NCBI RefSeq assembly: GCF_031348265.1
Contig: NZ_CP133771.1
Span: 1,860,001-1,924,000, forward strand
Direction: 5' to 3'
DNA: 64,000 nucleotides
From: Streptomyces collinus
Lineage (GTDB): Bacteria; Actinomycetota; Actinomycetes; Streptomycetales; Streptomycetaceae
Shown here: positions 15,549 to 24,612 of the stretch, one piece after another
Layout: each line of letters opens with the position of its first letter
Position numbering within the stretch: position 1 is the first letter of the stretch
Position numbers and translations under genes: made by a program
The notes under the pieces: generated by a model
Seen by the model: the letters and a program-made list of their open reading frames with translations, nothing else
Databases searched by the model: none
Told to the model about the DNA's origin: nothing

Positions 15549-16739
15549 CTAATGGAAGGCATCGAGTCCGGTGAGCGCCTTGCCCAGCACGAGCTGGTGC
15601 ATCTCGACGGTGCCCTCATAGGTGAGCACCGACTCGAGGTTGGTCGCGTGCCGCATGACGGGATATTCGAGCGAGATCCCGTTGGCGCCGAGAATCGTCC
15701 GGGCCGTGCGGCAGATCTCGATCGCTTCCCGGACGTTGTTGAGCTTGCCGAAGCTGACCTGCTCGGGGCGCAGGCGGCCGGCGTCCATACGCCGCCCCAG
15801 ATGATGGGCGAGCAGAATCCCCTTGTGTAGTTCGACCGCCATGTCGGCGAGTTTGGCCTGGGTGAGCTGGAAGCCGCCGATGGGCCGCCCGAACTGCTCG
15901 CGTGACTTCGCGTATGCGACGGCGGCCTCGAAACTGCTGCGGGCCGCGCCCATGGCGCCCCAGACGATTCCGTACCGGGCGTGCGACAGACAGCTGAGGG
16001 GCCCGCGCAGGCCGGTGGCCTCCGGCAGGACGGCGTCGGCGGGCAGCCGCACGTCGTCGAGCACGAGCTCACTGGTGACCGAGGCCCTGAGGGACCACTT
16101 GTGCTTGATCTCGGGAGCGGAGAATCCGCCGCTGTCGGTGGGCACCACGAAGCCGCGCATCCCGTCCTCGGTCTGCGCCCAGACGACGGCGACGCCGGCG
16201 ACCGACCCGTTGGTGATCCACATCTTGCGGCCGTTGAGGATCCAGTCGGAGCCGTCGCGCTTGGCGTACGTGCGCAGGGAGGCGGGGTCGGAGCCGTGGT
16301 CGGGCTCGGTCAGCCCGAAGCAGCCGATCACCTCGCCGGCGGCCATCCGCGGCAGCCACTGCTGCTTCTGCTCCTCGCTGCCGAAGCGGTGGACGGCGTA
16401 CATGGCGAGGGAGCCCTGCACGGAGACGAGGGAACGGATGCCGGAGTCGGCGGCCTCCAGCTCCAGGCAGGCCAGCCCGTACTGCACGGCGGACGCGCCG
16501 GCACACCCGTACCCGTCGAGCGACATGCCGAGCGCGCCGATGCCGCCGAGTTCCCTGGCCAGCTCCCGGATCCCCGGCAGCTCCCCCTTCTCGTACCACT
16601 CGGCGACATGGGGCAGCACCCGGTCCGCGGCCCAGGCCCGCACGGTGTCCCTGATCCCGAGGTCCTCCGGCTCCAGGAGGTCGTCCAGGCCGAGGGGATC
16701 GGCGGGATCGAAAGGAGGCAGCTTGGATGAACCGGACAT
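15549..16739 (-). CDS. acyl-CoA dehydrogenase, glutaryl-CoA dehydrogenase type
   Basis: A 396-residue FAD enzyme oxidising an acyl-CoA, most like glutaryl-CoA dehydrogenases of lysine/tryptophan breakdown. The FAD-binding CFGLTEPDHGSDP and WITNGSVAG motifs, YGIVWGAMGAA, and the catalytic base Glu in TYEGTVEMH are all present and in order. ATG 16739 follows GGAGG at about 9 nt. The chain is collinear and complete. Just upstream lies a 15-bp palindrome probably bound by a TetR-type regulator, though no regulator gene is adjacent. It is followed by convergent sflA. Substrate is an inference from motif similarity only. Confidence 0.88.
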   Translation of the reverse strand: MSGSSKLPPFDPADPLGLDDLLEPEDLGIRDTVRAWAADRVLPHVAEWYEKGELPGIRELARELGGIGALGMSLDGYGCAGASAVQYGLACLELEAADSGIRSLVSVQGSLAMYAVHRFGSEEQKQQWLPRMAAGEVIGCFGLTEPDHGSDPASLRTYAKRDGSDWILNGRKMWITNGSVAGVAVVWAQTEDGMRGFVVPTDSGGFSAPEIKHKWSLRASVTSELVLDDVRLPADAVLPEATGLRGPLSCLSHARYGIVWGAMGAARSSFEAAVAYAKSREQFGRPIGGFQLTQAKLADMAVELHKGILLAHHLGRRMDAGRLRPEQVSFGKLNNVREAIEICRTARTILGANGISLEYPVMRHATNLESVLTYEGTVEMHQLVLGKALTGLDAFH

Positions 16740-16764
16740 GATCGACACCCTCCGAAGCTCTTTA

Positions 16765-16779
16765 ACTAGCAGCGCTAGT
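16765..16779. promoter_or_regulatory. palindromic operator before the dehydrogenase
   Basis: ACTAGC (16765-16770) and GCTAGT (16774-16779) form a perfect dyad with a 3-nt spacer, 26 nt upstream of the start. A site of this size and place is typical of TetR-family control of acyl-CoA catabolism. Confidence 0.6.
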
Positions 16780-16831
16780 CAGACGCTACGGCCTCGCCCC
16801 ACCCTCGCACCACCCGTACCGGCCGACGAGG

Positions 16832-16901
16832 CCGCGAACCCCGAGCCGCGAACCGCGAACCGCAAGCCGCAAGCCGCAAGCCGCAAGCCGCAAGCCGCAA
16901 C
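16832..16901. repeat. 7-bp tandem repeat array (about ten units)
   Basis: The unit CCGCAAG occurs five times in perfect register (16860-16894), followed by CCGCAAC and preceded by CCGCGAA twice (16846-16859), a degenerate CCCCGAG and another CCGCGAA (16832-16838). It lies in the 237-bp gap between the MFS gene end and the dehydrogenase start, and is not coding. Such short perfect arrays change length by slippage. Confidence 0.9.
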
Positions 16902-16976
16902 GGCGGACCAGCCCCGAGCGCCCTCATCCCAAGGCCGACAGCTACGGGCGTGCGTGGGTGGGTGGGCGGAGGAGGG

Positions 16977-18581
16977 TCACACCGAGACGCGGGACTCCGC
17001 CGCGTCCCTGGGGGCAGGCAGCTCCACCTGCTCCGAGGACTCGCACTGCATGACCCGCGGCAACCGCAACGCCATCGCGGCCCCCAGCAGCAACAGCCCC
17101 GCACTCACCAGCAACGTCACATGCAGCCCGTGCACGAACGCGTCGCGGGCGGCATGCCGCAGAGCGGCACCGGCCGACCCGCCCAGCTGCGCGGCGACCT
17201 CGTACGCCTCCCCCAGCGAATGCCCCGCCGAGGCGGAAGCCGACGCCGGCACCCCCTGCACGCCCGACAGCCCGGGCGCGTACGCCGCGTTCATCACCGT
17301 GCCGAGCAGCGCGATCCCGATTCCCGCCCCGAGCTGGTACGACGTCTCCCCGATCGCCGCCGCCCCACCGGCCTGCTCCTGCGGCGCCTCGCTCAGCATC
17401 GACTCGTACGCCCCGAAGAGCGTCGTCTCCAGCCCGAAGCCGAGCAGGACGAACCCGCTCACCATCAGCGCACAGTTGTCGGTCCGGCCCAGCGCCGTCA
17501 GCAGCACCACCGCGAACGCCGTGAGGCAGAAACCGGCGCACACCATCCGCCGCGGCCCGAACCGCCGCAGCATCCGCGCCCCGGCCAGCCCGGCCGCCAT
17601 CGCCGCGAACGTCAGCGGCAGCAGCCGCAGCCCGGTCTCCAGCGGCGACAGCCCGAGCACCAGCTGCAGGTACTGCGCCGCGATCAGTTCCAGCCCCACC
17701 AGCGCGAGCATCGCCAGCACGATGCACCCGACGGACGTGCTGAACGCCGGCCGCGCGAACATCTTCAGGTCCACCAGCGGATACGCCCGCCGCCGCTGCC
17801 GCCGTACGAAGGCGACCAGCAGCACGGCGCCCACCACCAGCGGCGGCACGGTGAGCAGGCTGCCCAGCGATTCCCCGCTGCCGAGCCGCTTCACCCCGAG
17901 CACGACACCGAACAGTCCGGCCGCCGCCATCAGCGCACCGACCACGTCCCAGGGGCCCCTGCCGTCACCCTTCGACTCGGGCAGCAGCAGCCGTCCCACC
18001 GGAAGGCTGACCAGCATCAACGGAATGTTGACGAGGAACACCGAGCCCCACCAGAAGTGCTCCAGCAGGAAGCCGCCGAGCAGCGGACCGACCGCCGCGC
18101 CGACCGCGGCCACGGCGCTCCAGATGCCGATCGCGAGCGCCCGCTCGCGCCGGTCGGGGAAGACCTGCCGCAGGATCGACAGGGTCGCGGGCATGATCAT
18201 CGCGCCGCCCACGCCGAGCAGCGCCCGTGCCACGATCAGCACCTGGGCGCTGTCGGCCAGGGCCGCGAGGCCGGAGGCGACGCCGAACAGCGTGTATCCG
18301 AGGAGCAGGACTCTTCGGCGGCCGATGCGGTCGCCCAGCGTGCCGAACAGGATCAGCAGCGAGGCGCAGACCAGTGGGTAGACGTCGACGATCCAGAGCA
18401 GCTCGATCCCGCCGGGCCTCAGGTCCTCGGTGACGGCGGGGACCGCCACGTGCAGCACGGTGGCGTCGACGGCGACCAGCAGCAGGCTGACGCAGAGGAC
18501 GACGAGCACCACCCAGCGGTTGGCACCGGCCCCGGCCGCCCGACGGCGCAGCGCAGCGGCGGCCGTGGTCGTCCCGGACAT
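16977..18581 (-). CDS. MFS drug exporter, 14-span EmrB/QacA (DHA2) type
   Basis: A 534-residue proton-driven exporter. Fourteen hydrophobic spans can be counted. Motif A (GTLGDRIGRRRVLLLG), motif B with the basic residue in span 4 (VARALLGVGGAMIMPATLSIL) and motif C in span 5 (AVGAAVGPLLGGFL) are all clear, as is the span-1 D1 motif AVDATVLHVAVPAV that marks DHA2 members. ATG 18581 has GGGAGG 7 nt upstream. Divergent from the glycosyltransferase gene. Substrates are unknown; there is no adjacent TetR/MarR gene to give a hint. Confidence 0.92.
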   Translation of the reverse strand: MSGTTTAAAALRRRAAGAGANRWVVLVVLCVSLLLVAVDATVLHVAVPAVTEDLRPGGIELLWIVDVYPLVCASLLILFGTLGDRIGRRRVLLLGYTLFGVASGLAALADSAQVLIVARALLGVGGAMIMPATLSILRQVFPDRRERALAIGIWSAVAAVGAAVGPLLGGFLLEHFWWGSVFLVNIPLMLVSLPVGRLLLPESKGDGRGPWDVVGALMAAAGLFGVVLGVKRLGSGESLGSLLTVPPLVVGAVLLVAFVRRQRRRAYPLVDLKMFARPAFSTSVGCIVLAMLALVGLELIAAQYLQLVLGLSPLETGLRLLPLTFAAMAAGLAGARMLRRFGPRRMVCAGFCLTAFAVVLLTALGRTDNCALMVSGFVLLGFGLETTLFGAYESMLSEAPQEQAGGAAAIGETSYQLGAGIGIALLGTVMNAAYAPGLSGVQGVPASASASAGHSLGEAYEVAAQLGGSAGAALRHAARDAFVHGLHVTLLVSAGLLLLGAAMALRLPRVMQCESSEQVELPAPRDAAESRVSV

Positions 18582-18831
18582 GTACGTACCTCCCAGATGT
18601 TCCTCGCGATCGGCGGGCTCACGGGGTGGGGGACGCCCCCGCGACTCGGCCGGAGAGGAGCGGTGGTCCCCGGCCCGCGCAAACGAAAAGCGAGTGACAC
18701 GTCAGAGTACGCGAGTCCTCGACGGAGACCAGTGGCGGACCTCTCACACCTCAGGCGGAAGGATGTGGTGTACGCCACTTCCTCCCACCTCGTCCACGCC
18801 CCGGCCGGTCGGGTGGTTCCGGGCCGGGTCG

Positions 18832-18837
18832 ATAATC
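18832..18837 (+). promoter_or_regulatory. -10 box of a leaderless transcript (gene at 18844)
   Basis: GATAAT ends 6 nt before the GTG at 18844 and there is no ribosome site, so the mRNA should start at the GTG. No good -35 hexamer is visible. Confidence 0.45.
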
Positions 18838-18843
18838 GGGCGC

Positions 18844-20031
18844 GTGACCGATCTTGAGACGCGCGCGGATCCGACCCGCGCCGGGGCGCTGCGCCGGGCG
18901 GCCCCGGCGCTCGCCGGATACGTGGCCGTCCGCTCCCTGGGCCTGCTGGCCCTGTTCCTGTGGAGCGCGGCGCGGGACAAGAGCGCGTACACGCTGCTGA
19001 CCGCCCGGTGGGACGCGCTCTGGTACGTCAGGGTCGCCGAGCTCGGCTACGGCTACGAGGTGCGGCTGGCGAACGGGGACGTGCACTCGAACCTGGCGTT
19101 CTTCCCGCTGTTGCCCTGGCTGGAGCGGCTGGTGGCTGCGGTGTCGCCGCTGTCGTACGCGGACGGCGGGTTCCTCGTCAGCCTGGTCGCCTCGCTCGCC
19201 GCGGCCTGGGGGATCTTCGCGGTGGCGGACCGTGTGTACGGCCGCCGGGCCGGGGTGTGCGCGGTGCTGCTGTGGGCCGTGCTGCCGGTCGGGATCGTGC
19301 AGTCGATGGCGTACAGCGAGTCCCTGTTCACGGCGCTGGCGGCCTGGGCGCTGTACGCGGTGCTGACCGGCCGCTGGGTGACGGCCGGCGCACTGGCCCT
19401 GTCCGCCGGGCTGACCCGCCCGGTGGGGCTGGCCGTGGTGGCGGCCGTGTGGGTGGCGGCGGTGGCCTCCTTCGTACGGGAGCGGCGTGCGCCCGGGCAG
19501 GACGGCCCGCGCGTCACCGCCGAGCCCGCGGACCGGGTCCGGCGCGTCCTCGGCATGGCCCTTGCCCCCCTCGGCACCGCCGGCTACGTGCTCTGGGTCG
19601 GCCACCACACCGGCAAGGGCCCGCTGGGCTATCTGAACGTCCAGGCCGGATGGCGCAACGGCTTCGACGGCGGCTACGCCTTCGCCCGGTTCGTCGCCGA
19701 GAAGTTCACGTCGTTCCCGTCGGCTCTGGCCGGTGCGGGGCTCATCGTGGGGGTCGCGTCAGTCGTCTGGCTGTATGTGACCGGAGTACGTCAGCGCCAG
19801 CCGCTGCCGCTGCTGGTCTACACCGGGGTCGTGACCGCGCTCGCCCTGTGCGCGTCGAGCTACTTCGGCTCGAAACCGCGCCTGCTGCTGCCCGCCTTCC
19901 CGCTGCTGCTGCCTCTCGCTCTGGCCCTGGCAAACGTGCGTATACGCAGGTCAGCGGCGGTGCTCGGGTCCGTCGCGATGGCCTCGGCGGTGTACGGGGC
20001 GTTCTGGCTGAACGGCTCCGGTCCGCCCTGA
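18844..20031 (+). CDS. polytopic membrane glycosyltransferase, PIG-V/mannosyltransferase-like
   Basis: A 395-residue protein with about ten hydrophobic spans. An early extracytoplasmic loop carries TARWDALWYVRVAELGYGYE, the WDAxWYxxIAExGY signature of GPI mannosyltransferase-2/PIG-V-like enzymes, with Asp as likely catalytic residue; NLAFFPLLPWLERL and GIVQSMAYSESLFTALAAWALYA follow in the family order. Such enzymes use a polyprenyl-phosphate sugar donor at the outer face of the membrane. Acceptor unknown. The GTG start is placed by the -10 box 6 nt upstream (leaderless). Confidence 0.85.
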   Translation: MTDLETRADPTRAGALRRAAPALAGYVAVRSLGLLALFLWSAARDKSAYTLLTARWDALWYVRVAELGYGYEVRLANGDVHSNLAFFPLLPWLERLVAAVSPLSYADGGFLVSLVASLAAAWGIFAVADRVYGRRAGVCAVLLWAVLPVGIVQSMAYSESLFTALAAWALYAVLTGRWVTAGALALSAGLTRPVGLAVVAAVWVAAVASFVRERRAPGQDGPRVTAEPADRVRRVLGMALAPLGTAGYVLWVGHHTGKGPLGYLNVQAGWRNGFDGGYAFARFVAEKFTSFPSALAGAGLIVGVASVVWLYVTGVRQRQPLPLLVYTGVVTALALCASSYFGSKPRLLLPAFPLLLPLALALANVRIRRSAAVLGSVAMASAVYGAFWLNGSGPP

Positions 20032-20245
20032 CCCGCTGTGAGCGCAGGGGGAATTCCGCACCATGCCCCGGTGAACGAATTCAAAAGCGCAATAAAACCC
20101 CCATCCGGAATGATCAAAGGAATTGAAGGCCGCAGCGGCCGACGATTGCAGATTCACTGGAAATAAACCCCCTCCTGAGAGGAATCCCACATCACATCGT
20201 CATCACAAAGCCGTTGATTCGCCCGGGATCTGAGCTCACTCGCTG

Positions 20246-20251
20246 TAACGT
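20246..20251 (+). promoter_or_regulatory. -10 box of a leaderless PAP2 gene transcript
   Basis: TAACGT fits TAnnnT and ends 7 nt before the GTG at 20259, which has no ribosome site. The 227-bp gap upstream is A+T-rich for this genome and contains GGCCGC A GCGGCC (about 20131) and no supported gene. Confidence 0.45.
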
Positions 20252-20258
20252 CGATTGG

Positions 20259-21242
20259 GTGCGTACCGAACCGAAGCTCACCCGTCTGGACCGGGTGTTC
20301 GCCCGGCTGGACCGTGAGCCGGAACGACCGGCCCACATCGATGTGCCGAAGATGAGCAGGCACCGCATCGTGCTCTTCGCGGGAACCCTGGCCTTCTACG
20401 GCGCGATCGTGTGGGCCGTGGTGATCACGTCCTGGCTGGTCCGGCTCGACTGGCAGGTCATGTTCTTCCGCCCGTACCAGCAGTGGTCGGAGATCCACTG
20501 GTTCGTCGACTACTACGTGGTCCTCGGCCAGCGCGGCCCGACCGCCGTGATGGTCGCGGCCTGGCTGGGCTGGCGCTCCTGGCGTCAGCACACCCTGCGG
20601 CCGCTGCTCGCGCTCGGCGTCTCACTGCTGCTGCTGAACATCACGGTCGGCGCCGCCAAGTACGGCATGGGCCGCCTGGGCCCGCACTACGCGACCGTGA
20701 TCGGCTCGAACGAGATGTGGCGCGGCGGCGATATATTTCCAAGCGGTCACACCGCCAACGCCGTGGTGACCTGGGGAATCCTGGCCTATCTGGCGTCCTC
20801 CGCGAGAGCCCAGCGCTGGCTGTCCGCCGTGTCCGCGGTGACCTCGCTCGGCGTCGGGATGGCCACGGTCTACCTCGGTACGCACTGGCTGAGTGATGTG
20901 CTCCTCGGCTGGACCGCGGGTCTGCTGATCATGCTCGGGTTGCCGTGGTTCGAGCCGCTGATCGCCCGTGCCGAGGCCGCGATCTTCGACCTGCGCGACC
21001 GTCTGCGGGCCCGCGGGCGCCGCACCCCGGCCGGTGCTCCCGTCGTGCTCACGCCCCTGCCCGCCGACCGGGAGGACGTGGCGGCCTGCGCGTCCCGGAC
21101 CCCGGCCTACCTGGCGCCGGGCCCGCACACGGCCCGCTCGGAGCGCACGCCGATCACGCCCGCCGGCAGCCGCCGCCCTCAGCACCCGGAGCGTCACCCG
21201 CGCGGTTCGGCCTCGTCGGCCCGCCCCCTGACGGGTGGCTGA
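20259..21242 (+). CDS. PAP2 family membrane phosphatase
   Basis: A 327-residue integral membrane phosphatase. After a cytosolic N terminus come about six spans holding the three PAP2 motifs: KYGMGRLGP (a form of KxxxxxxRP), DIFPSGHT and YLGTHWLSDVLLG, with the two catalytic His in the last two. A long Pro/Arg-rich cytosolic tail without further domains follows (about 250-327). Likely substrates are lipid phosphates such as undecaprenyl pyrophosphate or phosphatidate, which fits the neighbouring lipid-sugar glycosyltransferase, but this is inference. Confidence 0.9.
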   Translation: MRTEPKLTRLDRVFARLDREPERPAHIDVPKMSRHRIVLFAGTLAFYGAIVWAVVITSWLVRLDWQVMFFRPYQQWSEIHWFVDYYVVLGQRGPTAVMVAAWLGWRSWRQHTLRPLLALGVSLLLLNITVGAAKYGMGRLGPHYATVIGSNEMWRGGDIFPSGHTANAVVTWGILAYLASSARAQRWLSAVSAVTSLGVGMATVYLGTHWLSDVLLGWTAGLLIMLGLPWFEPLIARAEAAIFDLRDRLRARGRRTPAGAPVVLTPLPADREDVAACASRTPAYLAPGPHTARSERTPITPAGSRRPQHPERHPRGSASSARPLTGG

Positions 21243-21273
21243 CCACGTCCGGTGCGCACCCCTTCCGGCAGCG

Positions 21274-21310
21274 CGAAGGCCCCGGTTCCGGAGCGGAACC
21301 GGGGCCTTCG
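21274..21310. terminator. bidirectional terminator, 17-bp perfect stem
   Basis: CGAAGGCCCCGGTTCCG (21274-21290) pairs fully with 21294-21310 across a 3-nt loop, between the convergent PAP2 and I78 genes. Confidence 0.9.
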
Positions 21311-21317
21311 CCGGGTC

Positions 21318-21533
21318 TCAGCCCTTCCAAGCCCGCGCCACCCGGCCGCCCTTGACCTCGAAGTTCAGCCGGCCCACGCGGTACTCCATCGTGATGATCG
21401 CGCCCGGCGGCAGCGAGCGCACCGTCGGCCAGCCGCGCTCCCGCGCCAGGCCTTCGGCCCGGTCGGCCTCCAGGCCGACATAGGTGTCCGGGCTGTCGTC
21501 GGGTTCGGCGGAAGGTGTCGGAGTCGGTGCCAT
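21318..21533 (-). CDS. I78 family peptidase inhibitor
   Basis: A 71-residue protein. After a short Pro/Ser-rich N terminus the I78 fold is visible: YVGLEADRAEGLARERGWPTVR, then PPGAIITMEYRVGRLNFEV and a final GGRVARAWKG. I78 proteins resemble potato inhibitor I and bind chymotrypsin-like proteases through the loop before the conserved Arg-Leu-Asn. There is no signal peptide, so it should act inside the cell or be released by lysis, unlike the two secreted proteases 8-10 kb away. ATG 21533 is the only good start. Confidence 0.85.
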   Translation of the reverse strand: MAPTPTPSAEPDDSPDTYVGLEADRAEGLARERGWPTVRSLPPGAIITMEYRVGRLNFEVKGGRVARAWKG

Positions 21534-21963
21534 GCCCCCACGCTATGCGCCGGCCGCCGGCCGCGGAAGTCCGGGCCCGCGGCCCCGGTCACTGTCCGCT
21601 CCCCGTCACGCTTCTGTCACAAGATCACGACAGGCGTTTCGGGAGCTGTCCGTCACACGGACGAGCGGTTCCGTACGCCTTCCGCAGGCATTCGATCGGA
21701 ATTCCCGCGTGTCGCATGAGCTCATGGAAAAGCCCGGCGGAAAGTTCCGGGTGAAGTGCCTCCGGGGCTCCATTCCTTTCCTGTGCCGCACCGGCCCGGC
21801 GGGGTCGGTGCGGCACGGGAAATGCATGGCTTCGGCACGCGGAGGCCGATACGCCCCCTGTCGGAGCGCGCGGTGACGCGAGCATCATGGCGTGAGCTCG
21901 CGGGTACGTGAGGCGCGGGCTGCGGCGGGCCCGGTGCGCGATCAGCGAAGGGGCGAGCGAGCG
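21534..21963. other. 430-bp divergent gap with an unexplained long hairpin
   Basis: No convincing gene is visible; open frames on both strands lack protein character. Structures seen: GTCCGT/ACGGAC dyad (21648-21662), the 12-bp palindrome CATGAGCTCATG (21715-21726), and a 17-bp stem with one G-U pair (21777-21793 with 21806-21822) and a 12-nt loop. The last has terminator strength although both flanking genes point away. An unannotated small RNA or short gene ending there is possible. Promoters for the inhibitor and ctaD must also lie here. Confidence 0.4.
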
Positions 21964-23655
21964 ATGGGGACGCAGACCGTACAGGCGGCGGCTCCGTCCG
22001 AGCCGCGGACGCGGCACGGACGGGTGGTGGTCGACTGGCTGACGACGACGGACCACAAGAAGATCGGCCATCTCTACCTGATCACGTCGTTCCTGTTCTT
22101 CATGGTCGCCGGGGCGATGGCGCTGCTGATGCGCGCCGAACTGGCCCGCCCCGGTCTGCAGATCATCGACAACGAGCAGTTCAACCAGGCGTTCACCCTG
22201 CACGGCACGATCATGCTGCTGCTGTTCGCGACGCCGACCTTCGCGGGCTTCGCCAATGAGCTGATGCCGTTGCAGATCGGCGCGCCCGACGTGGCCTTCC
22301 CGCGGCTGAACATGTTCTCGTACTGGCTGTTCCTGTTCGGCGGGCTGATCGTGCTCGGTTCGCTGCTGGTGCCCTCCGGGCCGGCGGACTTCGGCTGGAC
22401 CGCCTACGCCCCGCTCAACAGCGCGGAGCGCTCGCCTGGGATCGGGGCCGATCTGTGGATCATGGGGCTGGCTCTGTCGGGCTTCGGCACGATCCTCGGC
22501 GCGGTCAACTTCATCACCACGATCATCGGGATGCGCGCCCCGGGCATGACGATGTTCCGGATGCCGATCTTCGTGTGGAACACCCTGTTCACGTCGATCC
22601 TGATCCTGATGGCGTTCCCGGTGCTCGCGGCGGCGCTGCTGGTGCTGGAGGCGGACCGGCGGTTCGGCTCGCAGGTGTTCGACGCGACCAACGGCGGGGC
22701 GATCCTGTGGCAGCACCTGTTCTGGTTCTTCGGCCATCCCGAGGTGTACATCATCGCGCTGCCGTTCTTCGGCATCATCACGGAGATCATCCCGGTCTTC
22801 AGCCGCAAGCCGCTGTTCGGCTATCTGACGCTGGTCGGGGCGACGATGGCGATCACCGGCCTGTCGATGGTCGTGTGGGCGCACCACATGTTCGCGACGG
22901 GCGCGGTGCTGCTGCCGTTCTTCTCCTTCATGAGCTTCCTGATCGCGGTGCCGACGGGTGTGAAGTTCTTCAACTGGGCCGGCACCATGCTGAAGGGCTC
23001 GCTGTCCTTCGAGACGCCGATGCTGTGGGCGACCGGTTTCCTGGTGACCTTCCTGTTCGGCGGCCTGACCGGGGTGATCCTCGCGTCGCCGCCGATGGAC
23101 TTCCATGTGACGGACACGTACTTCGTGGTGGCGCACTTCCACTACGTCGTCTTCGGCACCGTCGTCTTCGCGATCTTCGCCGGGTTCTTCTTCTGGTGGC
23201 CGAAGTTCACCGGGAAGATGCTCGACGAGCGGCTCGGCAAGATCCAGTTCTGGGTGCTCTTCGTCGGCTTCCACACCACGTTCCTGGTGCAGCATTGGCT
23301 GGGCGCCGAGGGCATGCCCCGCCGGTACGCCGACTACCTCGCGGCGGACGGCTTCACCGCGCTGAACACGGTGTCGACGATCGGCGCGTTCCTGCTCGGC
23401 ATGTCGACGCTGCCGTTCCTCTACAACGTCTGGAAGACGGCGAAGTACGGACAGAAGGTCGAGGTCGACGACCCCTGGGGCTTCGGCCGTTCCCTGGAGT
23501 GGGCGACCTCGTGCCCGCCGCCGAGGCACAACTTCACGATGCTGCCCCGGATCCGCTCGGAGTCGCCGGCGTTCGACCTGCACCATCCGCGGTACGCGGC
23601 GGTGACTGCGCAGCCCGAGCCAGAGCGCCATCAAGCCGGTCCCGAGTCCTCCTGA
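21964..23655 (+). CDS. ctaD: cytochrome c oxidase subunit I (orphan copy)
   Basis: A 563-residue aa3-type oxidase catalytic subunit with 12 spans. Heme and copper ligands are intact: His in [12 protein letters not shown], His and cross-linked Tyr in [12 protein letters not shown], the CuB pair in WAHHMFATG, and HFHYVVFG. D- and K-channel segments ([24 protein letters not shown]) are present. ATG 21964 starts MGTQTVQAA after an AGGGG-type site. Subunits II and III are not next to it, so it probably is a second copy besides the main cta cluster. Its last 122 bases overlap the 3' end of the convergent WYL gene. Confidence 0.93.
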   Translation: MGTQTVQAAAPSEPRTRHGRVVVDWLTTTDHKKIGHLYLITSFLFFMVAGAMALLMRAELARPGLQIIDNEQFNQAFTLHGTIMLLLFATPTFAGFANELMPLQIGAPDVAFPRLNMFSYWLFLFGGLIVLGSLLVPSGPADFGWTAYAPLNSAERSPGIGADLWIMGLALSGFGTILGAVNFITTIIGMRAPGMTMFRMPIFVWNTLFTSILILMAFPVLAAALLVLEADRRFGSQVFDATNGGAILWQHLFWFFGHPEVYIIALPFFGIITEIIPVFSRKPLFGYLTLVGATMAITGLSMVVWAHHMFATGAVLLPFFSFMSFLIAVPTGVKFFNWAGTMLKGSLSFETPMLWATGFLVTFLFGGLTGVILASPPMDFHVTDTYFVVAHFHYVVFGTVVFAIFAGFFFWWPKFTGKMLDERLGKIQFWVLFVGFHTTFLVQHWLGAEGMPRRYADYLAADGFTALNTVSTIGAFLLGMSTLPFLYNVWKTAKYGQKVEVDDPWGFGRSLEWATSCPPPRHNFTMLPRIRSESPAFDLHHPRYAAVTAQPEPERHQAGPESS

Positions 23656-24574
23656 TCGCCTCGACCAGCCCGTCCGGCTCCAGCACCTCGAACTCGAGGC
23701 CCAGCATCACCACGTGGATGACCATCACGTCGAGGTTGCCGGCGCCGCAGCGCAGCAGGCAGGTGTCCGCGCTCTCCGCCTCCAGCACCCCGGCGGAGGG
23801 CGAGATGTGCTGGACGGCCTCCTCCAGGGGCACCAGGAGCCGCACGAGGGCGTGGGTGGCGTACGCGCGCGTGGAGACGCCCTGGGAGACGTAGGCGGCG
23901 AGGTCCTCGGCGGGCGGCTTGCGCGGGGTGAAACGCGGGCCGTGCGGCGGCTTGGGCGTGACGCGGTCCACGCGGAACGTGCGCCAGTCGTCGCGGTCGA
24001 GGTCCCAGGCGACCAGGTACCAGCGGCGCTCGGTGCACACCAGGCGGTGCGGTTCGACCGTGCGTCGGGTGGGGGTGCCGTCGTGGCCGCGGTACTCGAA
24101 GCGCAGCCGTTCGGCGTCCCGGCACAGGTGGGCGAGCTCGGTGAGCACGGCCGGGTCGACCGAGGAGGGCAGTGTGCTGCGCAGCATCGGCACGGTGAAG
24201 GCGTTCAGGGCGCCCACGCGGCGGCGCAGCCGGTCCGGCAGCACCTGCTCCAGCTTGGCGAGGGCCCGTACCGAGGTCTCGCCGATGCCGTCGATGCCCT
24301 GCCCGGCGGCCGTCCGAAGCCCGACCGCCACGGCGACGGCCTCGTCGTCGTCCAGGAGCAGCGGCGGCAGTTCGGCGCCGGCGCCGAGCTGGTAGCCGCC
24401 GCCGGTGCCGGGGCTGGCGTTGACCGGGTAGCCGAGTTCGCGCAGCCGGTCGACGTCCCGGCGCAGGGTGCGGGCGCTGACGCCGAGCCGGCCGGCCAGG
24501 TCGGCGCCGGACCACTCGCGGTGGGCCTGGAGCAGGGACAGCAGACGCAGCAGGCGGGCCGAGGTCTCCAACAT
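23534..24574 (-). CDS. WYL-domain transcriptional regulator
   Basis: A 346-residue DeoR-type HTH plus WYL protein. The N terminus has the winged helix ([41 protein letters not shown]), the middle has the WYL core with [26 protein letters not shown], and a WCX-like C-terminal domain follows. WYL regulators sense small ligands or nucleic acids and act as repressors or activators. ATG 24574 begins [12 protein letters not shown]. It lies 38 nt after the binding-protein gene on the same strand and could be cotranscribed with it. The C-terminal ~40 residues overlap ctaD in antisense and are low complexity. Confidence 0.88.
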   Translation of the reverse strand: MLETSARLLRLLSLLQAHREWSGADLAGRLGVSARTLRRDVDRLRELGYPVNASPGTGGGYQLGAGAELPPLLLDDDEAVAVAVGLRTAAGQGIDGIGETSVRALAKLEQVLPDRLRRRVGALNAFTVPMLRSTLPSSVDPAVLTELAHLCRDAERLRFEYRGHDGTPTRRTVEPHRLVCTERRWYLVAWDLDRDDWRTFRVDRVTPKPPHGPRFTPRKPPAEDLAAYVSQGVSTRAYATHALVRLLVPLEEAVQHISPSAGVLEAESADTCLLRCGAGNLDVMVIHVVMLGLEFEVLEPDGLVEAIRRTRDRLDGALARAAQSPPRTADGAGRTPATPSGSGAAS

Positions 24575-24612
24575 GGGGCGAGTCTGCCAGGCCTTGCGGA
24601 CAGCCACTGTCC

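Noticed and set aside
16832..16901. heptamer array as a CRISPR
   Set aside because: Units are 7 bp with no spacers and no cas genes are present.
15823..18381. 852-codon open frame on the + strand over the dehydrogenase and MFS genes
   Set aside because: It is antisense to two clearly conserved genes, is low complexity (Ser/Pro/Arg), includes the heptamer array and has no domain character. High G+C produces such shadows.
21625..23634. 669-codon minus-strand frame over ctaD
   Set aside because: Antisense to a complete oxidase subunit, very rich in Arg, His and Gln; composition is typical of an opposite-strand shadow.
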